Assembly (NCBI GenBank): GCA_946183385.1
Contig: CAMHBN010000089.1
Location: 1 to 7,342 of the forward strand
Reading direction: 5' to 3'
Length of the DNA: 7,342 nt
DNA from: an uncultured Ruminococcus sp.
Lineage (GTDB): Bacteria; Bacillota; Clostridia; Oscillospirales; Ruminococcaceae
The translations under genes were made by a program, and so were the position numbers. The notes under the pieces are model-generated. The model worked only from the letters and a program-made list of their open reading frames with translations, made no database searches and was not told where the DNA came from. Position 1 is the first letter of the stretch, and each line of letters opens with the position of its first letter. Of the stretch, positions 1 to 4,861 are shown one piece after another.

Positions 1-199
1 TTTTCGGAAACTCAATCAATCCTGCTTTTTTAAGGTATGTTCTTGCCCAACCAACACGATTTAAAAGCGTGTTTTGACCGCTTGACATTGTTTCATTTCT
101 ATCTGCTTCAGATAATTGAAATGCGTCAGCACAATAATCTGTTAGCTCTTTAATTGTGTGTGATTTTCCATCACCAAGACACTTAATTATTGCTGGCAT
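1..199 (-). CDS. Mrr-type restriction protein, N-terminal part (partial)
   Basis: The gene runs off the left edge, so only the first 66 codons are seen. The translation begins MPAIIKCLGDGKSHTIKEL and continues through LSEADRNETMSSGQNTLLNRVGWARTYLKKAGLIEFPK (read in pieces from the minus strand). This matches the winged-helix N-terminal domain of Mrr-like restriction proteins (Mrr_N), whose hallmark is the NRVGWARTYLKKAGL stretch, here about residues 46-60. In that family the domain binds DNA, and a PD-(D/E)XK nuclease domain follows that attacks modified DNA. That nuclease part lies outside the window, so activity cannot be judged. The ATG at 197-199 was chosen because AAAGGATG sits just upstream and a promoter lies directly before it. 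The DNA is AT-rich (about 37% G+C), unlike the genes from 1000 onward, which hints at acquisition by transfer. Confidence 0.85.
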   Translation of the reverse strand, partial: MPAIIKCLGDGKSHTIKELTDYCADAFQLSEADRNETMSSGQNTLLNRVGWARTYLKKAGLIEFPK

Positions 200-217
200 A
201 AATTCATCCTTTGTGAT

Positions 218-246
218 ATTATAACAATTTTTTGTAATCACGTCAA
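218..246 (-). promoter_or_regulatory. Sigma-A promoter of the Mrr-type gene
   Basis: On the minus strand, TTGACG (241-246) and TATAAT (218-223) are separated by exactly 17 bases. The expected start of transcription is near 211, which leaves only about a 12-base leader containing the AAAGGA ribosome binding site. The gene therefore appears to have its own constitutive-looking promoter, placed directly after the terminator of the YegP-like gene. Confidence 0.8.
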
Positions 247-268
247 GTAGTTTAGAGCAAAATCGTTA

Positions 269-297
269 CAAAAAAGCCGACCCAAACGGGTCGGCTT
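269..297 (-). terminator. Intrinsic terminator of the YegP-like gene
   Basis: GCCGACCC (276-283), loop AAAC, GGGTCGGC (288-295) forms a perfect 8-bp GC-rich stem, extended by two A-T pairs. Read on the minus strand the stem is followed by a run of T (269-275, broken only by one G), so it ends the minus-strand gene whose stop codon is at 311-313. It also insulates that gene from the Mrr-type gene that follows. Confidence 0.9.
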
Positions 298-310
298 CCT
301 TTATGTCAAC

Positions 311-688
311 TTATGCCTCAGCCTCAACAACGGGAGAATCTGACGCATTCTTGCGAACGCTCTCGATACCGTTCTTTGCGCTGTCCTTCTTGACATAGCC
401 TTCGCTTACCGCGAGGATATCGCCTGCCTTGTTCTTGAGGCGGAAGCGGAACTCGCCTGCCTTATCGGAATAAAGCTCGAACTTTGCGCCCTTCTCTTCC
501 TTGAAGCCCTCGGCTGTCTGATCCTCGACCGCAGCCTTCGGAGCAGAAGCGGTGATGTCAGCGATAACAGCCTTAGCGCTGTCGATATCGTTGAATATCT
601 TGCTGCCCGTAGCAACTATCTCGCCGTTTCCTGCCTTCAGGCTGAAGCTGAAGCCCTTACCTGATTCCTTGATTACAAATTTTCCCAT
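311..688 (-). CDS. YegP/DUF1508-family protein, two repeats
   Basis: This 125-residue acidic/basic-mixed protein has two copies of the YegP-like (DUF1508) unit. Repeat 1 covers about residues 3-48 (GKFVIKESGKGFSFSLKAGNGEIVATG) and repeat 2 about residues 68-115 (AKFELYSDKAGEFRFRLKNKAGDILAVSEGY, then KNGIESVRKNA). Repeat 2 keeps the family's C-terminal K-x-GI-x-S-V-x-K-N signature. In repeat 1 this half has drifted (SAKAVIADITASA). No signal peptide or membrane segment is seen, so it is probably cytoplasmic. The molecular function of the family is not established, and I infer none. The ATG is supported by AGAAAGG at 701-707, about 12 bases upstream. It is a single-gene unit with its own promoter (745-773) and terminator (269-297). 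Confidence 0.85.
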   Translation of the reverse strand: MGKFVIKESGKGFSFSLKAGNGEIVATGSKIFNDIDSAKAVIADITASAPKAAVEDQTAEGFKEEKGAKFELYSDKAGEFRFRLKNKAGDILAVSEGYVKKDSAKNGIESVRKNASDSPVVEAEA

Positions 689-744
689 GTTGATTCAACA
701 CCTTTCTGATAGTTTGTGGGTAATTGTTATACAATTATGACATT

Positions 745-773
745 ATTATACCTTTTTTTGAGGGTAAAGTCAA
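745..773 (-). promoter_or_regulatory. Sigma-A promoter of the YegP-like gene
   Basis: On the minus strand, TTGACT (768-773), a 17-base spacer and TATAAT (745-750) make a near-consensus promoter. Transcription should start near 738, giving a leader of about 50 bases. It is divergent from the plus-strand promoter at 819-847. Confidence 0.8.
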
Positions 774-818
774 TAGAAATCTGAAAAATATATTTTTAGT
801 ACTCACTAACAAGTTTAA

Positions 819-836
819 TTGACATTATATTGTCAA
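819..836. promoter_or_regulatory. Candidate operator, TTGACA-N6-TGTCAA dyad
   Basis: TTGACA (819-824) and TGTCAA (831-836) are perfect inverted repeats around a 6-base centre, so two 6-base half-sites sit 12 bp apart. The dyad covers the -35 box and half of the spacer of a consensus promoter, a usual position for a repressor. The left half being the -35 consensus means that part of the match is expected; the right half is the added information. No regulator gene can be assigned from the window. Confidence 0.4.
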
Positions 837-847
837 TGCGGTATAAT
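819..847 (+). promoter_or_regulatory. Perfect sigma-A promoter of the structured RNA/lipase leader
   Basis: TTGACA (819-824), a 17-base spacer and TATAAT (842-847) match the consensus at all twelve positions. Expected transcription start is around 853-855, directly before the first hairpin of the leader. The -35 box is one half of an inverted repeat (819-836, listed separately). Confidence 0.88.
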
Positions 848-853
848 ATAAGT

Positions 854-997
854 GTCGGACAGCGGGATTCATTCCGCTGTCGGTCACTTGGCAATGTTTG
901 TTTTCGGGCAGCAGGGCGCGGAGCTCTGTTATCGGAGGACGGCTTATAACGCAATATTAAGCTGTTTCTGCCCGCTCATTCTCCGAGCGGGCTTTTT
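854..997 (+). ncRNA. Structured RNA, possible attenuator leader or independent small RNA
   Basis: About 144 bases lie between a perfect promoter and an intrinsic terminator with no convincing reading frame. A 5' hairpin pairs GACAGCGGGA (858-867) with TTCCGCTGTC (872-881) around a TTCA loop, and AGTG (851-854) can pair with CACT (885-888) below it. Downstream, CGGGCAG (905-911) is complementary to CTGCCCG (968-974), with CAG (912-914)/CTG (962-964) extending the helix past a 3-base bulge. This pairing uses bases 970-974, which also form the left arm of the terminator, so the two structures exclude each other. That is the logic of transcription attenuation. I could not match it to a riboswitch, T-box, 6S or SRP RNA by eye. 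It could equally be a free-standing small RNA. No sequence search was possible. Confidence 0.5.
970..997 (+). terminator. Intrinsic terminator upstream of the lipase-like gene
   Basis: GCCCGCTC (970-977), a 7-base loop, GAGCGGGC (985-992) and TTTTT (993-997) form a textbook intrinsic terminator. It lies only 9 bases before the start codon at 1007, so a transcript of the lipase-like gene from the promoter at 819-847 must read through it. Confidence 0.88.
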
Positions 998-1006
998 GGT
1001 GTTATT

Positions 1007-1825
1007 ATGGATAATTGCAGGACTAAGTACCCGATACTGCTCGTACACGGTATGGGCTTCCGCGACCAGCCGATATGCTACTGGGGACGTATCCCCAAGG
1101 CGCTGAGAGCTCACGGGGCGGAGGTATTCTTCGGCGGTCAGGAGGCGAACGCCACCATTGAGCGCAATGCGGAGCTCCTCGCCAAGCGGCTGGAGCGCGT
1201 CCTCGCGGAGACGGGAGCGGAAAAGGTTAACGTCATCGCCCACTCGAAGGGCGGTATGGAGACGCGATATCTCATCTCGACGCTGAAGCAGGGTGGGAGC
1301 ATAGCCTCGCTGACGACGATAAGCACTCCGCACAACGGTTCGGCGGCTATGGACCGGCTGATGAAGCTCCGACCGATAATGAAGCTGGTGGGCAAGGGCA
1401 CGGACGTTTTCAAGCTCATAGGCGGAGACAAGAAGCCCGACACCTACCGCTGCTTCGAGCAGCTCACGACGGCCTATATGAAGCGGTTCAACACCGAGAA
1501 TCCCGACGACGCGCGTGTGCTGTACAGGAGCTGCGCCTTCCTGATGAAGCACTGGTACAGCGACATTATCATGGCTGTGCCGTACATCGGAGTGCTCCTC
1601 CTCAACGGCAGGAGCGACGGCTTTCTCACGCCGAACGAGGTCGCGCACGGCGAGAACCGCGGCACGTTCACGGGAACGGGCTATCGCGGTATGTCCCATT
1701 GCGATGAGGCAGACCTGCGGCGTATGAGGTGCGGGGTCACGAACCTCGATACAGGCGAGAGCTTCCGCGACATAACGGATATGTATATCAAATTTGTTTC
1801 GGAGCTGAAAGAAAAAGGCTTGTAA
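1007..1825 (+). CDS. Cytoplasmic triacylglycerol-lipase-like alpha/beta hydrolase
   Basis: The 272-residue protein starts with YPILLVHGMGFRD (residues 8-20), the oxyanion-hole HG strand of lipases related to the Pseudomonas/Burkholderia type. The nucleophile elbow is AHSKGG with Ser80 (family usual GHSxGG), followed by the typical TTISTPHNGS (103-112). Likely acid and base are Asp204 in NGRSDGFLT and His231 in GMSHCDEAD; these are inferred from spacing and family pattern. It should hydrolyse ester bonds of a lipid or small ester, but the substrate cannot be read from sequence. There is no signal peptide, unlike the secreted lipases of this group, so it is probably intracellular. The ATG at 1007 is the only start keeping the HG motif, yet no good ribosome binding site precedes it (only GGTG). 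The gene begins 9 bases after a terminator T-run. Confidence 0.82.
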   Translation: MDNCRTKYPILLVHGMGFRDQPICYWGRIPKALRAHGAEVFFGGQEANATIERNAELLAKRLERVLAETGAEKVNVIAHSKGGMETRYLISTLKQGGSIASLTTISTPHNGSAAMDRLMKLRPIMKLVGKGTDVFKLIGGDKKPDTYRCFEQLTTAYMKRFNTENPDDARVLYRSCAFLMKHWYSDIIMAVPYIGVLLLNGRSDGFLTPNEVAHGENRGTFTGTGYRGMSHCDEADLRRMRCGVTNLDTGESFRDITDMYIKFVSELKEKGL

Positions 1826-1830
1826 CCAAC

Positions 1831-1860
1831 CGTGTAGGGGCGGATATCATCCGCCCGCCA
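1831..1860. repeat. TGTAGGGG-type palindromic repeat, copy 1
   Basis: CGTGTAGGGGCGG (1831-1843) opens a hairpin whose stem GGGCGGAT (1838-1845) pairs with ATCCGCCC (1849-1856) around a 3-base loop. It lies six bases after the lipase stop codon. The hairpin is not followed by T residues, so a terminator role is doubtful. The same 13-base start recurs at 1887-1899. Confidence 0.75.
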
Positions 1861-1886
1861 ATTACTGACACGGTATGAAACAACAT

Positions 1887-1915
1887 CGTGTAGGGGCGGC
1901 GTCCCGCCGTCCGCG
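1887..1915. repeat. TGTAGGGG-type palindromic repeat, copy 2
   Basis: CGTGTAGGGGCGG (1887-1899) is identical to 1831-1843, 56 bases further on. GGCGG (1895-1899) can pair with CCGCC (1904-1908). The two copies and the element at 2224-2309 all carry TGTAGGGG, suggesting one dispersed family. Together copies 1 and 2 fill most of the gap between the lipase-like gene and the TM1266-type gene. Confidence 0.7.
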
Positions 1916-1945
1916 AGTTTTACGGAAATATATCGTTGTAACGGA

Positions 1946-1953
1946 AAGGGGAG
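1946..1953 (+). promoter_or_regulatory. Ribosome binding site fixing the TM1266-type start
   Basis: AAGGGGAG stands 5 bases before the ATG at 1959. It decides in favour of this start over the in-frame ATG at 1875, which lies before repeat copy 2 and has no such site. Confidence 0.85.
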
Positions 1954-1958
1954 AGATA

Positions 1959-2207
1959 ATGGAGGAAAAGAGAATAGCGGTCGCGGCTATCGTCATCGAC
2001 GAGCAGGACGCGGCAGTGGAGGTCAACAACGTGCTCCACGAGTACAACGACATCATCATCGGGCGCATGGGTCTGCCCTACAAGGAGCGCGGGATATCGC
2101 TGATATCGGTGGCTCTCGACGCCTCACCCGACAGGATAAGCAGTCTCACGGGCACGCTCGGACAGATAAGCGGCGTGTCAGTAAAGGCAGCCATTTCAAA
2201 GAAGTAG
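1959..2207 (+). CDS. TM1266-family iron-only hydrogenase system regulator (putative)
   Basis: The 82-residue product starts MEEKRIAVAAIVID and contains NNVLHEYNDIIIGRMGLPY (about residues 20-38), then GISLISVALDA and LTGTLGQISGVSVKAAISK. These are the hallmarks of the TM1266 family, small ACT-like proteins annotated as putative regulators of the [FeFe]-hydrogenase system and commonly found next to hydrogenase maturation genes. Length is normal for the family. A biochemical role is not proven, and ligand binding by the ACT-like fold is only a possibility. The next gene is hydG, 127 bases downstream on the same strand, which fits the family's usual neighbourhood. No convincing promoter was seen directly upstream, so it may be read from further up or from a non-consensus promoter. 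Confidence 0.88.
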   Translation: MEEKRIAVAAIVIDEQDAAVEVNNVLHEYNDIIIGRMGLPYKERGISLISVALDASPDRISSLTGTLGQISGVSVKAAISKK

Positions 2208-2209
2208 AG

Positions 2210-2223
2210 CTCAGAACTCAGAA
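2210..2223. repeat. Tandem 7-base repeat beside the inverted-repeat element
   Basis: CTCAGAA occurs twice in direct succession (2210-2216 and 2217-2223), immediately before the TGTAGGGG inverted-repeat element and just after the TM1266-type stop codon. Its meaning is unknown; it may be a remnant of insertion or of slippage. Confidence 0.6.
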
Positions 2224-2309
2224 TGTAGGGGCTGGCGTCCTCGACAGCCCTCTGCCGTCAGGCAGCAGAAATGATTTTTTGTGGGACGTCGAGGACGCCG
2301 TCCCCTACA
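2224..2309. repeat. MITE-like 86-bp element with long terminal inverted repeats
   Basis: TGTAGGGG (2224-2231) and GGCGTCCTCGAC (2234-2245) on the left pair with GTCGAGGACGCC (2288-2299) and CCCCTACA (2302-2309) on the right. This gives 20 matched pairs across a 22-base arm with a 2-base internal mismatch. Inside is a small hairpin, CTGCC (2252-2256)/GGCAG (2261-2265). The ends may be flanked by a 3-base direct repeat AAT (2222-2224 and 2309-2311), although these overlap the arm ends by one base. No coding capacity. It shares TGTAGGGG with copies 1 and 2, so all three look like one family of small non-autonomous or extragenic palindromic elements. In RNA it would form a long hairpin between two hydrogenase-system genes, 13 bases before the hydG ribosome binding site. 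Confidence 0.75.
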
Positions 2310-2334
2310 ATGAGAATACGATGGAGGTTTAATT

Positions 2335-3783
2335 ATGTACGACGTAAAGTCAATGAATGCAGACGAATTCATAAACCACGAGGAGATACTTGAGTCCCTC
2401 GAGTACGCGGAGCAGAACAAGCACAACCGCGAGCTCATCGGGCAGATACTCGAAAAAGCAAAGCCGAAAAAGACAGGCAGGGGAGTCGAGTGCGCAGGAC
2501 TTTCCCATCGCGAGGCAAGCGTGCTGCTTGCGTGCGATATCCCCGAGATGAACGAGAAGATATACGAGCTCGCCCGCGAGATAAAGCAGGCTTTCTACGG
2601 CGACAGAATAGTTATGTTCGCGCCGCTGTACCTCTCGAATTACTGCGTGAACAAGTGCGTGTACTGTCCCTATCATATGCAGAACAAGGAGATCCCCCGC
2701 AAGAAGCTCACGCAGGACGAGGTGCGTGACGAGGTCATCGCATTGCAGGATATGGGTCACAAGAGACTGGCTATCGAGTCGGGCGAGGACCCCGTCAACA
2801 ACCCCATCGAGTACATTCTCGAATGTATCAAGACCATCTACTCCATCAAGCACAAGAACGGAGCTATCCGCCGCGTGAATGTCAATATTGCGGCTACCAC
2901 TGTTGAGAACTACCGCAAGCTCAAGGAGGCGGGCATCGGCACGTATATCCTCTTCCAGGAGACCTACCACCGCGAGAGCTATGAGGTGCTCCACCCCGCG
3001 GGACCCAAGCACAACTACTGCTACCACACCGAGGCTATGGACAGAGCTATGGAGGGCGGTATCGACGACGTGGGTCTCGGCGTTCTCTTCGGACTTGACA
3101 AGTACAGATACGAGTTCGCGGGACTTCTCATGCACGCCGAGCACCTTGAAGCCGTACACGGCGTAGGACCGCACACTATCAGCGTACCGCGCCTGAGAAG
3201 AGCCTCCGACATCGACCCCGACGTTTTCGACAACGGTATCGACGACGACACGTTCGCCAAGATAGTTGCCTGCATACGTATCGCAGTTCCGTACACGGGC
3301 ATGATAATCTCAACCCGCGAGAGCGAGGAGTGCCGCGCCAAGGTCATCGGTCTCGGCGTATCGCAGATATCGGGCGGCTCGAGAACGTCCGTCGGCGGCT
3401 ATGCGGGCTACTCGTCCGAGGACAGACCTCACGACACCGAGCAGTTCGACGTCTCCGACCAGCGCACGCTCGACGAGGTGGTGAAGTGGCTCATGGACAG
3501 CGGCTATATACCGTCGTTCTGCACTGCCTGCTACCGCGAGGGACGCACGGGCGACCGCTTCATGGCGCTGTGCAAGGTGGGACAGATTCAGAACTGCTGC
3601 CACCCGAACGCTCTGCTGACGCTGCAGGAGTATCTTCAGGACTACGCTTCGCCCGAGACAAAGAAGGTCGGCGAGGCTCTCATCGACCGCGAGATACAGA
3701 ACGTTCCCGACCCGAAGCGCCGCGAGAAGGCTCTCGACTACCTCAGCAGGATAAGGAACGGCGAGCGCGATTTCCGCTTCTAA
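2335..3783 (+). CDS. hydG: [FeFe]-hydrogenase H-cluster radical SAM maturase HydG
   Basis: HydG is a cytoplasmic radical SAM enzyme that splits tyrosine to p-cresol and dehydroglycine. From the latter it makes the CO and CN ligands, delivered as an Fe(CO)2CN unit for the hydrogenase H-cluster. The 482-residue length is normal. The radical SAM cluster motif CX3CX2C is Cys104, Cys108, Cys111 (CVNKCVYC). The HydG-specific C-terminal cluster motif CX2CX22C is Cys396, Cys399, Cys422 (CTAC ... CC, in FCTACYREGRTGDRF). This second motif separates HydG from the related tyrosine lyase ThiH. Both clusters are intact, so the enzyme should be active. The ATG has GGAGG (2323-2327) 7 bases upstream. The preceding gene is the TM1266-type regulator. 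HydE, HydF and the hydrogenase are not in the window and should be sought elsewhere in the genome. Confidence 0.96.
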   Translation: MYDVKSMNADEFINHEEILESLEYAEQNKHNRELIGQILEKAKPKKTGRGVECAGLSHREASVLLACDIPEMNEKIYELAREIKQAFYGDRIVMFAPLYLSNYCVNKCVYCPYHMQNKEIPRKKLTQDEVRDEVIALQDMGHKRLAIESGEDPVNNPIEYILECIKTIYSIKHKNGAIRRVNVNIAATTVENYRKLKEAGIGTYILFQETYHRESYEVLHPAGPKHNYCYHTEAMDRAMEGGIDDVGLGVLFGLDKYRYEFAGLLMHAEHLEAVHGVGPHTISVPRLRRASDIDPDVFDNGIDDDTFAKIVACIRIAVPYTGMIISTRESEECRAKVIGLGVSQISGGSRTSVGGYAGYSSEDRPHDTEQFDVSDQRTLDEVVKWLMDSGYIPSFCTACYREGRTGDRFMALCKVGQIQNCCHPNALLTLQEYLQDYASPETKKVGEALIDREIQNVPDPKRREKALDYLSRIRNGERDFRF

Positions 3784-3800
3784 CAAGGTTTCTGCCCTTG
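3784..3800. repeat. Short weak hairpin after hydG
   Basis: CAAGG (3784-3788) and CCTTG (3796-3800) flank a 7-base loop that contains TTTCTG. The loop recalls the CTCTG loops of the three stronger hairpins that follow, so this may be a decayed first member of that series. Confidence 0.4.
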
Positions 3801-3805
3801 ACCCG

Positions 3806-3888
3806 CCAAAGGCTCTGCCTTTGGAATCCGGGGGGGGGAATCCGCCGGGACTCTGTCCCGGACCCTGCAAAGGGACACAGTCCCTTTG
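3806..3888. repeat. Three-hairpin intergenic repeat element with G9 tract
   Basis: Three perfect hairpins with 3-base loops follow each other: CCAAAGGC/GCCTTTGG (3806-3824, loop TCT), CCGGGAC/GTCCCGG (3845-3861, loop TCT) and CAAAGGGAC/GTCCCTTTG (3868-3888, loop ACA). The loops and closing pairs are alike (C-TCT-G, C-TCT-G, C-ACA-G) while stem bases differ but stay complementary. That suggests a conserved structural unit rather than chance. A run of nine G (3830-3838) lies between the first two, flanked by AATCC on both sides. No reading frame of interest is present. I recognise this as the kind of extragenic palindromic repeat seen between genes in Ruminococcus-type genomes, but cannot name a family. 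Confidence 0.75.
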
Positions 3889-3930
3889 AACCCAAAATCG
3901 CGTTGATGCTCGCAAGCTCGCTCACACGAC

Positions 3931-3990
3931 AAAAACGGCAGGTTTTGCGTCGCGATTGTTACATTCGCGGCGATCAACCTGCCGTTTTTT
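3931..3990. terminator. Long bidirectional terminator between hydG and sigG
   Basis: AAAAACGGCAGGTT (3931-3944) pairs with AACCTGCCGTTTTT (3976-3989), a 14-bp stem. Inside it, CGTCGCGA (3948-3955) pairs with TCGCGGCG (3965-3972) with one G-T wobble. The stem ends in T6 on the plus strand (3985-3990) and T5 on the minus strand, so it can stop the convergent hydG and sigG transcripts. Confidence 0.88.
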
Positions 3991-4001
3991 CATCTTATAC
4001 G

Positions 4002-4775
4002 TCAAACGCTGTTCTTGATACGGCTGATAGCACCCTTTTCGAGGCGCGAGACCTGCGCCTGCGATATGCCTATCTCGCCCGCGACCTCGACCTGCGTCTT
4101 GCCTTTGAGAAAGCGCAGATACAGGATATTCCTCTCGCGCTCGCCGAGCTGTTTTATCGCGTCGCGTATGGAGAGCTCGTCCATCCAGCTCTCCACGCTG
4201 TTTTTGTCGCCTATCTGGTCCATGATGTACATGGTGTCGTCGGAGTCGGAGTACACGGGCTCGTAGAGCGATATCGGGTCGCTTATGCTCTCGAGGGCGA
4301 TGACCACGTCCGCACGCTTTTCGCCTATTTCAGCCGCTATCTGCTCGATGGTGGGCTCGCACTGGTTCTTCAGCATGAGTCGTTCCTTCGCCTGTATCGC
4401 CTTGTATGCGAGGTCGCGGAGCGAACGGCTCACTTTTATCTGGCTGCAGTCGCGCAGGTGGCGGCGGAGCTCGCCCGTTATCATCGGCACGCAGTAGGTC
4501 GAGAACCGCACCTCCTTGGTGAGGTCGAAGTTGTTTATCGCCTTGATGAGCCCTATCACGCCTATCTGGAAGAGGTCGTCGATGTCCTCGCCTCTGCCTG
4601 TGAAGCGCTGTATCACGCTGAGTACGAGGCGGAGGTTGCCCTTGATGAGCTTGTCCTTAGCCTCCTTGCTGCCCGTTTCGCGTATCTCGCGCAGGAGCGC
4701 CATTTTCTCAGCCTCCTTGAGCACTGTGAGCTCCGATGTGTTTATCCCCGATATGACTACCTTGTTGAATGCCAT
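4002..4775 (-). CDS. sigG: RNA polymerase sporulation sigma factor SigG
   Basis: The product is the late forespore sigma factor, which directs RNA polymerase to genes expressed after engulfment. The 257 residues match the family's length. The N-terminus (residues 1-19, FNKVVISGINTSELTVL) has the SigG-specific form that distinguishes it from SigF (B. subtilis NKVEICGVDTSKLPVL). Region 2 contains NLRLVLSVIQRF, DDLFQIGVIGLIKAINNFD and RFSTYCVPMI; region 3 has VSRSLRDLAYKAIQ; region 4 ends with the helix-turn-helix KTQVEVAGEIGISQAQVSRLEK. The ATG at 4773-4775 has AGGGAGA (4782-4788) 6 bases upstream; an upstream GTG extension of 20 residues does not look like SigG. The gene stands alone here, not behind sigE as in Bacillus. 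Its presence suggests sporulation or a sporulating ancestor. Confidence 0.93.
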   Translation of the reverse strand: MAFNKVVISGINTSELTVLKEAEKMALLREIRETGSKEAKDKLIKGNLRLVLSVIQRFTGRGEDIDDLFQIGVIGLIKAINNFDLTKEVRFSTYCVPMITGELRRHLRDCSQIKVSRSLRDLAYKAIQAKERLMLKNQCEPTIEQIAAEIGEKRADVVIALESISDPISLYEPVYSDSDDTMYIMDQIGDKNSVESWMDELSIRDAIKQLGERERNILYLRFLKGKTQVEVAGEIGISQAQVSRLEKGAISRIKNSV

Positions 4776-4781
4776 AGCAAA

Positions 4782-4788
4782 TCTCCCT
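4782..4788 (-). promoter_or_regulatory. Ribosome binding site fixing the sigG start
   Basis: On the minus strand AGGGAGA lies 6 bases before the ATG at 4775. It supports this start over the in-frame GTG at 4835, and gives a protein that begins as known SigG proteins do. Confidence 0.8.
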
Positions 4789-4842
4789 GTACAGCTTTTG
4801 ATATTAGTATTGCCGCTGCGGGACGTTATAAACACAGGGAAT

Positions 4843-4861
4843 CATTTCCATTGCGGAAATG
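4843..4861. promoter_or_regulatory. Inverted repeat upstream of sigG, possible operator
   Basis: CATTTCC (4843-4849) and GGAAATG (4855-4861) form a perfect 7-base dyad around a 5-base centre, 68-86 bases upstream of the sigG start. No T-run follows, so it is not a terminator. It could be a regulator site for sigG or simply chance. I could not find a clear SigF- or SigG-type promoter in this stretch. Confidence 0.3.

Noticed and set aside
889..975. Similarity of parts of the leader to FMN-riboswitch or T-box sequences (TTCGGGCAGCAGGG, AGGGCGCGGAG)
   Set aside because: Only short fragments resemble these classes. The remaining conserved elements, such as the T-box AGGGTGG-ACCGCG or the FMN junctions, are absent.
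852..1106. Plus-strand reading frame of 84 codons through the leader
   Set aside because: It begins at a GTG at the transcription start, has no ribosome binding site, crosses the terminator and enters the lipase gene in another frame.
944..1699. Long minus-strand reading frame (251 codons) opposite the lipase-like gene
   Set aside because: It is antisense to a gene with clear lipase motifs, has no recognisable domain, and comes from the GC-biased codon use of the opposite strand.
1838..1856. Terminator for the lipase-like gene at repeat copy 1
   Set aside because: The hairpin is strong, but no T-run follows it; a role as a terminator is not supported.
1875..1958. N-terminal extension of the TM1266-type gene by 28 residues
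   Set aside because: The extension is coded by repeat copy 2, is Arg-rich and unlike the family. A good ribosome binding site stands before the ATG at 1959.
2350..3174. Minus-strand reading frame of 274 codons inside hydG
   Set aside because: Shadow of hydG; rich in Val/Leu/His with no domain and no ribosome binding site.
4776..4835. Upstream GTG start for sigG giving 20 extra residues
   Set aside because: Known SigG proteins begin like the form starting at 4775, which has its own ribosome binding site.
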